Both the position numbers and the translations under genes were made by a program. Positions 41,533 to 50,652 of a DNA stretch of 64,000 nt are shown piece by piece; positions within the stretch are counted from its first letter, which is position 1, and the number at the start of each line of letters is the position of its first letter. The notes below the pieces were generated by a model. The model ran no database searches. It saw only the letters and a program-made list of their open reading frames with translations, and was not told the DNA's origin. The stretch is from Bacillota bacterium. Its GTDB lineage: Bacteria > Bacillota > Clostridia > Peptostreptococcales > Anaerovoracaceae. The stretch spans positions 62,001 to 126,000 of the forward strand of contig JAFPZZ010000002.1 in NCBI GenBank assembly GCA_017417045.1, read 5' to 3'.

Positions 41533-42135
41533 TTGGAATTTAAAAGATACGTCAACGGCGAGATCTTCACAAATACATACCTGGTCTGGGACGAGGAGAG
41601 CCGTAAGGCCATGATCATAGACCCGGCCTCGGAAAACCCGAAGATCGCGGAGCAGATCGCTGCAGAGAAGCTCAGCCTCGCATACATAGTCCTCACGCAC
41701 GGACACTCCGACCACACGGGAGGCATAGCCTATTTCAGGGCTCTGTATCCGGACGCGAAGCTCGTCGCATCCAGGGCCGAGCGGAAGCTCCTCTACGAGA
41801 GGAAGGGCGCTTCAAGAGGAGGGATCAAAGCTGACATCGAGCTCTCTGACGGGGACAGCCTTGACCTCGGAAGCTCGCACATGGAGTTCATCATGACGCC
41901 GGGACATACCCCGGGCGGCATGTGCGTTTATTTCCCCGCTCAGGACACGCTCTTCAGCGGAGATACGCTCTTTTTCGCTTCCATAGGCAGGACAGACCTT
42001 TGGGGCGGCGACGACGATCAGATGGCGTCGTCACTTAAAAGGCTCATGGAGCTTCCGGACTGCACCTCGGTATGGCCCGGCCACGACAGAGAGACGAGCA
42101 TAGGATTTGAGAGGAACTATAACCCCTTTGTATAG
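41533..42135 (+). CDS. MBL-fold metallohydrolase, glyoxalase-II-like
   Basis: Small zinc/iron-binding beta-lactamase-fold hydrolase. The start is TTG 41533, five bases after AAAGGAGG. The 200-aa sequence has VLTHGHSDHTGG (H-x-H-x-DH), a metal His in MTPGHTPGGMC, the bridging Asp in FSGDTLFFASIGRTDLWGG, and the final WPGHD. This protein regularly occurs beside relA and hemZ in Clostridia; its substrate is unknown, with hydroxyacylglutathione-like thioesters as the closest analogue. The reading frame overlaps the probable hemZ start. Confidence 0.88.
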   Translation: MEFKRYVNGEIFTNTYLVWDEESRKAMIIDPASENPKIAEQIAAEKLSLAYIVLTHGHSDHTGGIAYFRALYPDAKLVASRAERKLLYERKGASRGGIKADIELSDGDSLDLGSSHMEFIMTPGHTPGGMCVYFPAQDTLFSGDTLFFASIGRTDLWGGDDDQMASSLKRLMELPDCTSVWPGHDRETSIGFERNYNPFV

Positions 42136-43507
42136 GATAGTCTGCAAAACGGAAAAAGACGCGGCGGCTCTTGCGGAGCTCGCCGGGATGTTCGCTCCTC
42201 CGGCTGAGTTCGAGATCGTGAGCGTTAGCGGCAGAGAAGAGAAGGACATAGCCTCTATTTCTGATACGGCCGACGCCGTGCTCCTTTCTGACGACAAGGA
42301 AGAGAACAAGGCTGCGCTCTACGAGCTGCTCAGCAGAGAGACGGGGAAGACCCTCCCCTGGGGCATACTCACGGGGGTCAGGCCCCTGAAACTCTACAGG
42401 CAGCTCTGCGCTGGCAGCGAAGAGGAAGGCATAAAGACCCTGAGGAGCAGATATCTCGTCTCAGAGGCGAGATCTGAGCTTCTGAGGACCATCGCCGGGG
42501 TCCAGGATAAGATGCGCTTTTCAAAAGACCCAGGAGCGGTAGGCATCTACGTCGGCATACCTTTCTGTCCGACCCGCTGCAGCTACTGCTCGTTTGCCTC
42601 CAACCCCTACGACGAGAAGGGATCCAAGGAATATTTGGAGGCGCTCCTCTATGAAATATCGAGGATAAGCGGTATAATAAAAAATAAGGCTTTTTTCGCC
42701 GAATCGATATATATAGGCGGAGGGACGCCGACCAGCCTTGCCGAGGACGACTTCGAACTGCTCATGAGGAGCGTCGGCGAAGCCTTCCTGGGTCCGCGGA
42801 CCGTGGAGTTCTCGGTCGAAGCCGGAAGGCCCGACACCATCACGAGGGCGAAGCTGGACTCTATAAAAAGGCACGGCGCGGACCGCATAAGCGTCAATCC
42901 GCAGTCCATGAAGCAGCGAACGCTGGAGCTCATAGGGCGCTCGCACAGGGTTGAGGACATATACGCCGCCTACGACATGGCGAGGACGGCCGGCATAGGC
43001 TGCATAAACATGGACCTGATAGCGGGGCTGCCCGAGGAGGACGCCGCCGACTTCTCCCGCACTCTGGATGAGATAGTAAGGCTTGAGCCGGAGAACATAA
43101 CCGTACATACCCTCGCGGTCAAGCGGGCCTCCAGGCTCAACGAGAAGGATCCCTCCTACGGCTACAGGCAGGCGGGGATAGTCAGCGAGATGCTTCAAAG
43201 CTGCGGCGAGAGGATGGCCTCTGAAGGTTATCTGCCGTATTACGTCTACAGGCAGAAGCATATGGCGGCGAATCTGGAGAACACAGGCTACAGCAGGCCT
43301 GGCTTCGAGAGCGTATACAACGTCCGCATCATGGAGGAGGATCAGAGCATCATAGCCTTCGGGGCGGGCGCCATAAGCAAATTCGTCGATCCTGACCAGA
43401 GCGACAAGAGGAAAAAGATAGTCCGCGCGGCCAACGTGACGAACTACAGGATATACATAGACCGAATAGAAGAGATGGTCGAAAGGAAGGAGGCTCAGCT
43501 CAGATGA
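42107..43507 (+). CDS. hemZ: HemZ-type radical SAM coproporphyrinogen dehydrogenase
   Basis: Oxygen-independent radical-SAM enzyme of the HemN/HemZ family; HemZ proteins are annotated as coproporphyrinogen III dehydrogenases, though the true substrate in non-haem-making anaerobes is uncertain. The 4Fe-4S motif is C-P-T-R-C-S-Y-C within GIYVGIPFCPTRCSYCSF, followed by IYIGGGTPTSL, the Glu-rich EFSVEAGRPDTIT and SVNPQSM. The HemZ-specific N-terminal domain (PWGILTGVRPLKLYRQL) is present. The start is uncertain: TTG 42107 (AGGA only one base away) or TTG 42128 (GAGGA 12 bases away); both overlap the MBL gene. The stop overlaps hisS by four bases. No other haem genes are in the window. Confidence 0.88.
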   Translation: MRGTITPLYRIVCKTEKDAAALAELAGMFAPPAEFEIVSVSGREEKDIASISDTADAVLLSDDKEENKAALYELLSRETGKTLPWGILTGVRPLKLYRQLCAGSEEEGIKTLRSRYLVSEARSELLRTIAGVQDKMRFSKDPGAVGIYVGIPFCPTRCSYCSFASNPYDEKGSKEYLEALLYEISRISGIIKNKAFFAESIYIGGGTPTSLAEDDFELLMRSVGEAFLGPRTVEFSVEAGRPDTITRAKLDSIKRHGADRISVNPQSMKQRTLELIGRSHRVEDIYAAYDMARTAGIGCINMDLIAGLPEEDAADFSRTLDEIVRLEPENITVHTLAVKRASRLNEKDPSYGYRQAGIVSEMLQSCGERMASEGYLPYYVYRQKHMAANLENTGYSRPGFESVYNVRIMEEDQSIIAFGAGAISKFVDPDQSDKRKKIVRAANVTNYRIYIDRIEEMVERKEAQLR

Positions 43508-44757
43508 GCATAAGCATACCAAAGGGAACGAAGGACATACTGCCGGCCGACAGCTACAAATGGCAGTGGGTCGAGGAGAGGTTCAGACAGACCTGCTCAC
43601 GCTACGGCTACAGCGAGTTCCGCACGCCCGTCTTCGAACACACCGAGCTTTTCCAGCGCGGCATAGGCAGCACGACCGACGTCGTGCAGAAGGAGATGTA
43701 CACCTTCGAGATAGCCGAAAGGAGCCTTACGCTCAAGCCCGAGGGCACTGCAGGCGTCGTCAGGTCCTTCATAGAGAACAAGCTCTACGCGGGCCAGCTC
43801 CCCGCCAAGTATTACTACATCACTCCCTGCTACAGATACGAGAAGATGCAAAAAGGCAGGCAGAGGGAGTTCCACCAGTTCGGCATCGAGCTCTTCGGAT
43901 CGTCCAGCATGCTCGCCGATACAGAGGTCATCGCACTCGCCTATGATTTTCTGAAGGGCTGCGGGGTCGACGGCTTCGTGCTCCATATAAACAGCATAGG
44001 CTGTCCAGAGTGCAGGCAGGAATACCGCAAGGCGCTGCAGGACTTCATCAGGCCCAATCTGGACAAGCTCTGCGAGACCAGCAGGAGCCGCTTCGATACC
44101 AATCCCATGCGCATACTCGACAGCAAGGATCCAGACGACCAGAAATACCTGGTCGGAGCGCCACGCATACTCGATTACCTCTGCGATGACTGCAGGAAGG
44201 ATTTCGATGAGCTCCAGAAGGGGCTGGACGCTCTCGGCATACCCTATGAGATCGACCCGGGCATCGTGAGGGGGCTCGACTATTACACCAAGACGGCCTT
44301 CGAGTTCGTCTCGGACAAGCTCGGAGCCCAGTCCACGATATGCGGAGGAGGAAGATACGATCACCTGGTCGAGGAGATAGGAGGTCCGTCCGTTCCGGGA
44401 GTAGGCTTCGGTCTCGGCATAGAGCGCCTTCTGCTCGTGCTCGAGGCCTGCGGAGCCGAGATCCCTGAGCCTGCGCAGTGCGACGTCTTCATAGCCGCCA
44501 TGGGGTCCGAGGCGCAGATGCACTCCCTGGCTCTCGCGGCAAGGCTAAGAAGCGCCGGAGTGAAGGTCTTAAGCGACGCTGCGGGAAGAGGCCTTAAGGC
44601 TCAGCTGAAGTACGCCGACAGGAGCGGAGCCTCTTGGTGCTTCGTCATAGGAGGCGACGAGCTGGAGAAGGGGACCGTCCAGCTGAGAGACATGAAAGGC
44701 TCCGTCCAGAGCGAGATGCCCGAGGAAGAGGCTCTCCGCGTCGTTACCGGAGGCTGA
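43504..44757 (+). CDS. hisS: Histidyl-tRNA synthetase
   Basis: Class II synthetase charging tRNA-His. Seen: IPKGTKDILPADSYKW at the N-terminus, YGYSEFRTPVFEHTELFQRGIG (motif 1), LTLKPEGTAGVVRSFIE and CYRYEKMQKGRQREFHQFGIE (motif 2), the histidine-specific GLDYYTKTAFEF, and GVGFGLGIERLLL (motif 3), then the anticodon-binding domain. 417 aa, normal. ATGA overlap with hemZ. No T-box leader precedes it. Confidence 0.97.
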   Translation: MSISIPKGTKDILPADSYKWQWVEERFRQTCSRYGYSEFRTPVFEHTELFQRGIGSTTDVVQKEMYTFEIAERSLTLKPEGTAGVVRSFIENKLYAGQLPAKYYYITPCYRYEKMQKGRQREFHQFGIELFGSSSMLADTEVIALAYDFLKGCGVDGFVLHINSIGCPECRQEYRKALQDFIRPNLDKLCETSRSRFDTNPMRILDSKDPDDQKYLVGAPRILDYLCDDCRKDFDELQKGLDALGIPYEIDPGIVRGLDYYTKTAFEFVSDKLGAQSTICGGGRYDHLVEEIGGPSVPGVGFGLGIERLLLVLEACGAEIPEPAQCDVFIAAMGSEAQMHSLALAARLRSAGVKVLSDAAGRGLKAQLKYADRSGASWCFVIGGDELEKGTVQLRDMKGSVQSEMPEEEALRVVTGG

Positions 44758-44771
44758 GGATCTGAGCCAAT

Positions 44772-44838
44772 AGGGCGCCGCTAAAATGAGCAACACAAGG
44801 GCTCCTCACAAATGAGCGGCTTAAGGGCGCCGCTAAAA
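44772..44838. repeat. 15-bp direct repeat between hisS and aspS
   Basis: AGGGCGCCGCTAAAA occurs at 44772-44786 and again at 44824-44838, 52 bp apart; AATGAGC is also present twice between the copies. The 138-bp gap between the two synthetase genes shows no terminator or T-box and seems to be a local duplication. Confidence 0.6.
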
Positions 44839-44895
44839 AAACGTATCAGGCCGGCCGCGCGCCGGAAGAGCTATATAAATACACAGGTAAGAAAA

Positions 44896-46677
44896 ATGGA
44901 CAAACTGCTTAAAAGAACTATCTACTGCGGAGAGCTCAGAAGCTCCGACATAGGAAAGACCGTGACGGTCGACGGATGGGTAGCCAAATCCAGGAGCCTC
45001 GGCGCGGGGCTCATATTCGCCGACATCAGGGACAGATCAGGAATAGTACAGGTAGTCTTCGGCGACGGCACCCCGGAGGAGGTCGTGGCCAAGGCCGCTT
45101 CCCTCAGGACCGAGTATTCCGTCGGCGTCACCGGCGTTGTCAGGGAGAGAGAATCCAAGAACGACAAGATCCCGACGGGAGACATCGAGATAGTCGCCTC
45201 CGAGCTCAGCGTTTATTCGGAGTCCGAGACTCCTCCCATCTATATCAGGGACGACGACAACGTGTCCGGAGAGCTCAGGCTCAAGTACAGATACCTGGAC
45301 CTTAGAAAGCCCATGATGCAGAACATGCTCGCCGTTAGGAGCAAGCTCTACAACGTCGTGCGCAATTTCTATTATGAGAACGGCTTCATCGAGGTCGAGA
45401 CCCCGGTGCTCGCCAAACCGACCCCCGAAGGGGCCAGGGACTACCTCGTGCCCAGCAGGGTCAACCCCGGAAAGTTCTACGCTCTGCCGCAGAGCCCGCA
45501 GCAGTTCAAGCAGCTGCTGATGATAGCCGGCACCGACAGGTATATACAGATCGCGAAGTGCTACGGGGACGAGGACCTCAGAGCCGACAGGCAGCCCGAG
45601 TTCACGCAGATCGACCTCGAGATGTCCTACGTGGACCAGGACGATATACTTGAGGTCCAGGAGAGGTTTCTTCAGCGCGTATTCAAGGAGATGCGCGGCA
45701 TAGACATACAGATCCCCCTGAAGAGGCTCAAGTGGGACGAGGCCATGAACCGCTACGGCAGCGACAAGCCCGACCTCAGGTTCGGCTTCGAGCTTCACGA
45801 CCTCGCCGAGGCCGTGAAGGGCTGCAGCTTCCCCGTCTTCAGCGACGCTCTCGCCGCAGGCGGCAGGGTCATGGGAATTAACATAAATGGATATTCTGAC
45901 AAGTTCTCCCGCAAGGACGTCGACAAGTTCGCCGAAGGCGCAAAGACCTACGGCGCCAAGGGCCTCGTATGGCTGAGGGTGGAGGCGGACGGCATAAGGT
46001 CTTCTGTCTCCAAGTTCTTCAGCAACGAAGAGCTCAGGAAGATAGCGGACGTCTTCGAGGCCAAGGAGAACGACCTCATACTCATAGTCGCCAGCGAAAA
46101 GAAAGAGGTGGTATGGAGCTCACTCGGCTTCCTGAGAAGGGATATAGCCGGGAAGCTCGGTCTGCTTGATCCGAACCGCTTCGAGCTGCTCTGGGTCGTC
46201 GACTTTCCGATGTTCGAGTGGTCCGACGAGGAGGGCAGATACATGGCAATGCACCATCCCTTCACCTCGCCCAAGAAGGAAGATATCAAGTACATGGAGT
46301 CCGGCGAGCTCGACAAGGTCTACGCGGACGCCTACGATATCGTCATCAACGGCTACGAGGCCGGCGGCGGCAGCATAAGGATACACGACAGCGCGCTTCA
46401 GAAGAGGGTCTTCGAGGTCCTAAGGCTCAGCGAAGAGGATATAAGGAACCGCTTCGGCTTCTTCATCGACGCGTTCAAATACGGCGCTCCTCCCCACGGA
46501 GGAATAGCCTTCGGACTGGATAGGCTCTGCATGCTGATACTCGGCACCGACGACATCAGGCAGGTCATAGCCTTCCCGAAGAACCAGAACGCCCAGTGCG
46601 TGATGTCCGATGCCCCGACCACGGTGAACACGGCGGACCTCGACCTTCTCTCTATACAGATCAAGAAGGAAGAGTAG
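44896..46677 (+). CDS. aspS: Aspartyl-tRNA synthetase
   Basis: Class IIb synthetase charging tRNA-Asp. ATG 44896 gives the usual start (MDKLLKRTIYCGELR); the frame is open from 44812 through the direct-repeat gap but that adds a non-homologous basic leader. Features: the OB-fold anticodon domain (VDGWVAKSRSLGAGLIFADIRDRSG), FIEVETPVLAKPTPEGARDYLVPSR (motif 1 region), PQSPQQFKQLLMIAGTDRYIQIAKCYGDEDLRADRQPEFTQ-type motif 2, the bacterial GAD insertion, and GIAFGLDRLCMLI (motif 3). 593 aa, normal. The ribosome binding site is weak (GGTAAGAAAA). nadD starts directly at the next base. Confidence 0.96.
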   Translation: MDKLLKRTIYCGELRSSDIGKTVTVDGWVAKSRSLGAGLIFADIRDRSGIVQVVFGDGTPEEVVAKAASLRTEYSVGVTGVVRERESKNDKIPTGDIEIVASELSVYSESETPPIYIRDDDNVSGELRLKYRYLDLRKPMMQNMLAVRSKLYNVVRNFYYENGFIEVETPVLAKPTPEGARDYLVPSRVNPGKFYALPQSPQQFKQLLMIAGTDRYIQIAKCYGDEDLRADRQPEFTQIDLEMSYVDQDDILEVQERFLQRVFKEMRGIDIQIPLKRLKWDEAMNRYGSDKPDLRFGFELHDLAEAVKGCSFPVFSDALAAGGRVMGININGYSDKFSRKDVDKFAEGAKTYGAKGLVWLRVEADGIRSSVSKFFSNEELRKIADVFEAKENDLILIVASEKKEVVWSSLGFLRRDIAGKLGLLDPNRFELLWVVDFPMFEWSDEEGRYMAMHHPFTSPKKEDIKYMESGELDKVYADAYDIVINGYEAGGGSIRIHDSALQKRVFEVLRLSEEDIRNRFGFFIDAFKYGAPPHGGIAFGLDRLCMLILGTDDIRQVIAFPKNQNAQCVMSDAPTTVNTADLDLLSIQIKKEE

Positions 46678-47799
46678 ATGGAGCGGGTCGGGATATTCGG
46701 CGGAAGCTTTGACCCCGTGCACAGCGGGCATCTGCTCCTCGCGGAGCAGCTCAAGGAAGCCGCGTCGCTTGACAGGGTGATATTCATACCGGCCAGGACC
46801 TCTCCCTTCAAGCTCGAGACCAAGCCGACCTCTGGGGAGGACAGGCTTGAGATGATAAGGCTGGCCATAGCGCCGGACCCGGATCTCAGCGTCTCGGACA
46901 TGGAGCTTCAGAGGGAGGGACCCTCGTATACGGCCGACACCCTGGAGGAGCTCAAAAAGCGGCTCGACGGCGCGCTAATTTACTTCATCCTCGGAAGCGA
47001 CGCCTTCATGGGGCTGGACCGCTGGTACAAGGCGGAGGAGCTGATCATGGGAGCGGGCTTTCTCGTAGGGATGAGAAAGGGAGACGACCCGGCGCCGGTC
47101 AGGGCGAAGCTCGCGGAGCTGAAGGAGCGCTTCGAAGGCTGCGATATAGAGCTCTTCGACATACCGGAGCTGGAGCTGTCCTCGAGCGATATACGCTTCA
47201 GGCACCAGGGCGGCAGGAGCATAGTCTTCATGGTCCCGGAGCCCGTCAGGGGATATATCGAGGAGAAAGGGCTTTATACCGGACTTCTCGCGCAGCTCGA
47301 GGCCTTTGCAGTATCCAGGCAGAGCGATCACAGGCTCGCCCACACCAGGGGAGTCGTCGCCTGCGCCGAGAGATACGCCCTGAGGTTCGGAGCCGATCCC
47401 TTCAAGGCCAAGGCCGCAGCCTGGTTCCACGACAACTACAAGGAGGAGGGAGCCCTTCAGCACGGGCCAAAGGCAGCGGAGGAGCTCGGCAGGCTCTTTG
47501 GGATCTCCGACGAGGACACCCTGAACGCCATTAGATACCACACCACGGGCAGGCCCGGTATGAGCCTCCTTGAGATCGTGGTCAAGATGGCGGATCTGCT
47601 GGAGCCCGGAAGGAGCTACCCCGGGGCCGAAAGGCTCAGAGCCTACGCCGACGAATGCGATGATCCCGAGGAGATAATGCTGACCCTCATGCGCGAGGCT
47701 AACGAGTCCCTTATAAGGGCTGGCAAGACTCCAGCTAAGATCTCGACCGATGCCATAAGCTATTTCGAAAACAAACTCGGTTCAAAAGAGGAGAGATAA
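46678..47799 (+). CDS. nadD: Fused NadD nicotinate-nucleotide adenylyltransferase and YqeK HD hydrolase
   Basis: Two enzymes in one 373-aa chain. Residues 1 to about 195 are NadD, which makes deamido-NAD: GIFGGSFDPVHSGHLLLAEQ (H-x-G-H nucleotidyltransferase motif), FIPARTSPFK, YTADTLEEL, FILGSDAF and LSSSDIR. Residues from about 200 match YqeK, the HD-fold symmetric diadenosine-tetraphosphate hydrolase: HRLAHTRGVVACAERY, AAWFHDNYKEE, LQHGPKAAEELG, IRYHTTGRPGMSLLEIVVKMADLLEPGR. In most Firmicutes nadD and yqeK are separate adjacent genes; here no stop separates them. rsfS overlaps the stop by one base, completing the usual nadD-yqeK-rsfS order. Confidence 0.94.
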   Translation: MERVGIFGGSFDPVHSGHLLLAEQLKEAASLDRVIFIPARTSPFKLETKPTSGEDRLEMIRLAIAPDPDLSVSDMELQREGPSYTADTLEELKKRLDGALIYFILGSDAFMGLDRWYKAEELIMGAGFLVGMRKGDDPAPVRAKLAELKERFEGCDIELFDIPELELSSSDIRFRHQGGRSIVFMVPEPVRGYIEEKGLYTGLLAQLEAFAVSRQSDHRLAHTRGVVACAERYALRFGADPFKAKAAAWFHDNYKEEGALQHGPKAAEELGRLFGISDEDTLNAIRYHTTGRPGMSLLEIVVKMADLLEPGRSYPGAERLRAYADECDDPEEIMLTLMREANESLIRAGKTPAKISTDAISYFENKLGSKEER

Positions 47800-48152
47800 T
47801 GGAAATAAAGGAAAAGGCGATATACGCGGCAGACTTCCTCGACAGCAGGAAGGCCGCGGACATAACCATCATAGACATAGCGGAGAAGTCCGGCTTCGCC
47901 GATTATTTCGTCATCGCGACGGCCGGCAGCCTTCGCCAGCTCGAGGCGCTGAGCGGCGATCTCGAGGACAAGATGGTTGAGCAGTCCTGGCTCGCGCACC
48001 ACGTCGAGGGCAAGGGCGATACCGGCTGGATACTGCTCGATTTCGGCGATATCATCGTAAATCTCTTTACAGAGGAGCAGAGGAACCACTATAATCTTGA
48101 AAAACTCTGGAGCGACTGCATCACGATAGATTACGAGCCCAGCAAGGATTAG
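47799..48152 (+). CDS. rsfS: Ribosomal silencing factor RsfS
   Basis: Binds L14 of the 50S subunit and blocks joining with 30S during starvation. The 117-aa protein has the family core [35 protein letters not shown], then [36 protein letters not shown]. The ATG overlaps the nadD-yqeK stop (TAATG). leuS follows ten bases after the end, with AGGAGAAGG between them. Confidence 0.95.
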   Translation: MEIKEKAIYAADFLDSRKAADITIIDIAEKSGFADYFVIATAGSLRQLEALSGDLEDKMVEQSWLAHHVEGKGDTGWILLDFGDIIVNLFTEEQRNHYNLEKLWSDCITIDYEPSKD

Positions 48153-48162
48153 GAGAAGGAAA

Positions 48163-50634
48163 ATGAAAGAACGTTATGACGCCCAGGCGATCGAAGTCAA
48201 ATGGCAGAAGAGATGGGCTGAGGCCGACATATTCAGGGTCACAGAGGATCCCGAAAAGAAGAAGTACTACCTGCTCGAGATGTTCCCGTATCCCAGCGGA
48301 AACCTTCACATGGGACACGTCAGGAACTATTCCATAGGCGATGTGGTCGCGAGGACTCTTAAGATGCAGGGCTACAACGTGCTCCATCCCATGGGCTACG
48401 ACAGCTTCGGCCTTCCGGCTGAGAACGCGGCCATAAAGCACGACACGCACCCCGCGGTGTGGACTTCGTCTAACATAGACAACATGAACATGCAGCTCAA
48501 GAGGCTCGGCTTCTCCTACGACTGGGAAAGGGAGGTCCAGACCTACAGGCCTGATTACTACCGCTGGATGCAGTGGCTCTTCATAGAGTTCTGGAAGAGG
48601 GGACTCGCCTACAAGAAGGAGAACCCCGTCAACTGGTGCCCGTCCTGCCAGACCGTGCTCGCGAACGAGCAGGTCGTGGACGGAAAGTGCGAGCGCTGCG
48701 GCACCGAGGTCACCAAGAAGAACCTCTCCCAGTGGTATCTCAAGATAACCGATTACGCCGACAGGCTTCTCGACGACCTGGACGAGCTCCCCGGCTGGCC
48801 AGAAAAGGTCAAGACCATGCAGAGGAACTGGATCGGACGCTCCGAGGGTACCGAAGTCGAATTCAAGATCAAGGGCTCGGACAAGACCGTGACCGTCTTC
48901 ACTACCAGGGCGGACACGCTTTTCGGCACGAGCTTCATGGTGCTCTCTCCCGAGCTCCCGCTCGCGGAGGAGCTCATAGCGAGCGGCGGCTTCGAGAAGG
49001 AGTGCCGCGAATACCAGGAGCAGGTGAGGCGCATGAGCGACATCGAGCGCACCTCCCTCTCCAAGGAAAAGACCGGCCAGTTCACAGGCTGGTACGCCGT
49101 TAATCCGCTGACAGAAAAGGAGATCCCCATCTACATAGCAGACTACGTGCTGCTCGGCTACGGCACGGGCGCCGTAATGGGCGTTCCCGCCCACGACCAG
49201 AGGGACTTCGAGTTCGCGACCAAGTTCGGTCTCGACATCATCCCCGTAGTCGACCCGGGCAGGGACGACGTAGACGTGAACGATCTCAAGGCTGCCTTCG
49301 AGGCCGAGGGCCGCATGATAAACTCCGGCAAGTACGATGGCATGGAGAACGAGGCCGCTATCGCAGCTATCAGGGAAGACCTCGAAAAGAGGGGCATTGC
49401 CAAGAAGACCGTCAACTACAAGCTCAGAGACTGGCTCATCTCCAGGCAGCGCTACTGGGGCTGCCCCATCCCCATGGTCTACTGCGAGGAGCACGGCTGG
49501 CAGCCCGTCCCCGAGGATCAACTTCCCGTACTGCTCCCGACGGACGTAGAGTTCACGGGCAAGGGAGAGTCTCCTATCGCCACCTCGAAGAGCTTCCAGA
49601 ACGGAGTCTGCCCGATCTGTGGAAAGCCGGCTAAGAGGGAAGTCGACACCATGGACACCTTCCTCGATTCGTCCTGGTACTTCCTGCGCTACTGCGACCC
49701 CAAGAACGAGTCCGAAGCCTTCAGCAAGGAGAAGGTCGATTACTGGATGAACGTCGATCAGTACATCGGCGGCATAGAGCACGCCATACTGCACCTGCTC
49801 TATTCCAGATTCTTCACCAAGGTCCTCTACGACATGGGCCTGGTGAGCTGCGAGGAGCCCTTCAAGAACCTGCTCACCCAGGGCATGGTGCTAAAGGACG
49901 GCAGCAAGATGAGCAAATCTCTGGGGAACGTCGTCGCCCCGGACGAGATAGTTGAAAAATACGGAGCGGATACCGCGAGGCTCTTTATACTCTTCGCGGC
50001 GCCGCCCGAAAAGGAACTCGAATGGTCCGACACCGGAGTGGACGGAAGCTTCCGCTTCCTCTCCAGGGTCTACAGGCTCGTTTACGAGCTTGCGCCACAG
50101 GTCGCGTCCGTTCCGAGGACCTATACGTTAGAGACAAAAGAAGACAAGCAGCTGGCGTTCGCGCTTAACTCCGCAATAAAGAGGGTGAGCGCCGACGTCA
50201 CGGGAAGGTTCAACTTCAACACCGCGATCTCCGCGGTGATGGAGCTCGTCAATACCATGTACTCCTATAAGGAGCTCGACGATATCAACCTCGGACTGCT
50301 GGCGGACGCGTGCGACAAGCTCGTGCTCATGCTCTGTCCCTTCGTTCCTCACATCTGCGAGGAGCTCTGGGAAGGGCTCGGCCGCGAGGGCTTCGCCTCA
50401 GAGCAGCCCTGGCCCGAATGCGACGAGAGCGCTCTCGTAAAGGACATGGTCCTCGCCGTGGTGCAGGTCAACGGAAAGCTCAGGGCGAGGATAGACGTTC
50501 CGAGCGGGCTCTCCAAGGAGGACTTCGAGGCATACGTGCTCGCCTCGGATGAGGTCAAGGCCCTGACCGAGGGCAAAAACGTGGTCAAGGTGATAAGCGT
50601 TCCCGGAAAGCTGCTGAACATAGTTATCAAATAG
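48163..50634 (+). CDS. leuS: Leucyl-tRNA synthetase
   Basis: Class I synthetase charging tRNA-Leu, including the tRNA-Leu(CAA) found in this window. HIGH motif as [16 protein letters not shown]; zinc-type pair CPSCQ and CERCG near residues 162-185; CP1 editing domain with [19 protein letters not shown] and [22 protein letters not shown]; and the KMSKS loop as [11 protein letters not shown]-terminal anticodon helices follow. 823 aa, normal for bacteria. No T-box leader. GGAG precedes the ATG; RNase J follows after 18 nt. Confidence 0.97.
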   Translation: MKERYDAQAIEVKWQKRWAEADIFRVTEDPEKKKYYLLEMFPYPSGNLHMGHVRNYSIGDVVARTLKMQGYNVLHPMGYDSFGLPAENAAIKHDTHPAVWTSSNIDNMNMQLKRLGFSYDWEREVQTYRPDYYRWMQWLFIEFWKRGLAYKKENPVNWCPSCQTVLANEQVVDGKCERCGTEVTKKNLSQWYLKITDYADRLLDDLDELPGWPEKVKTMQRNWIGRSEGTEVEFKIKGSDKTVTVFTTRADTLFGTSFMVLSPELPLAEELIASGGFEKECREYQEQVRRMSDIERTSLSKEKTGQFTGWYAVNPLTEKEIPIYIADYVLLGYGTGAVMGVPAHDQRDFEFATKFGLDIIPVVDPGRDDVDVNDLKAAFEAEGRMINSGKYDGMENEAAIAAIREDLEKRGIAKKTVNYKLRDWLISRQRYWGCPIPMVYCEEHGWQPVPEDQLPVLLPTDVEFTGKGESPIATSKSFQNGVCPICGKPAKREVDTMDTFLDSSWYFLRYCDPKNESEAFSKEKVDYWMNVDQYIGGIEHAILHLLYSRFFTKVLYDMGLVSCEEPFKNLLTQGMVLKDGSKMSKSLGNVVAPDEIVEKYGADTARLFILFAAPPEKELEWSDTGVDGSFRFLSRVYRLVYELAPQVASVPRTYTLETKEDKQLAFALNSAIKRVSADVTGRFNFNTAISAVMELVNTMYSYKELDDINLGLLADACDKLVLMLCPFVPHICEELWEGLGREGFASEQPWPECDESALVKDMVLAVVQVNGKLRARIDVPSGLSKEDFEAYVLASDEVKALTEGKNVVKVISVPGKLLNIVIK

Positions 50635-50652
50635 CTTTGATGAAAGGATAAG

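Noticed and set aside
39294-41726. Minus-strand open frame of 810 codons opposite relA
   Set aside because: Antisense shadow of a strongly conserved gene; no protein motif.
44758-44895. T-box leader before aspS (also considered before hisS and leuS)
   Set aside because: No T-box core sequence, specifier stem or terminator/antiterminator pair; hisS and leuS follow their neighbours too closely for one.
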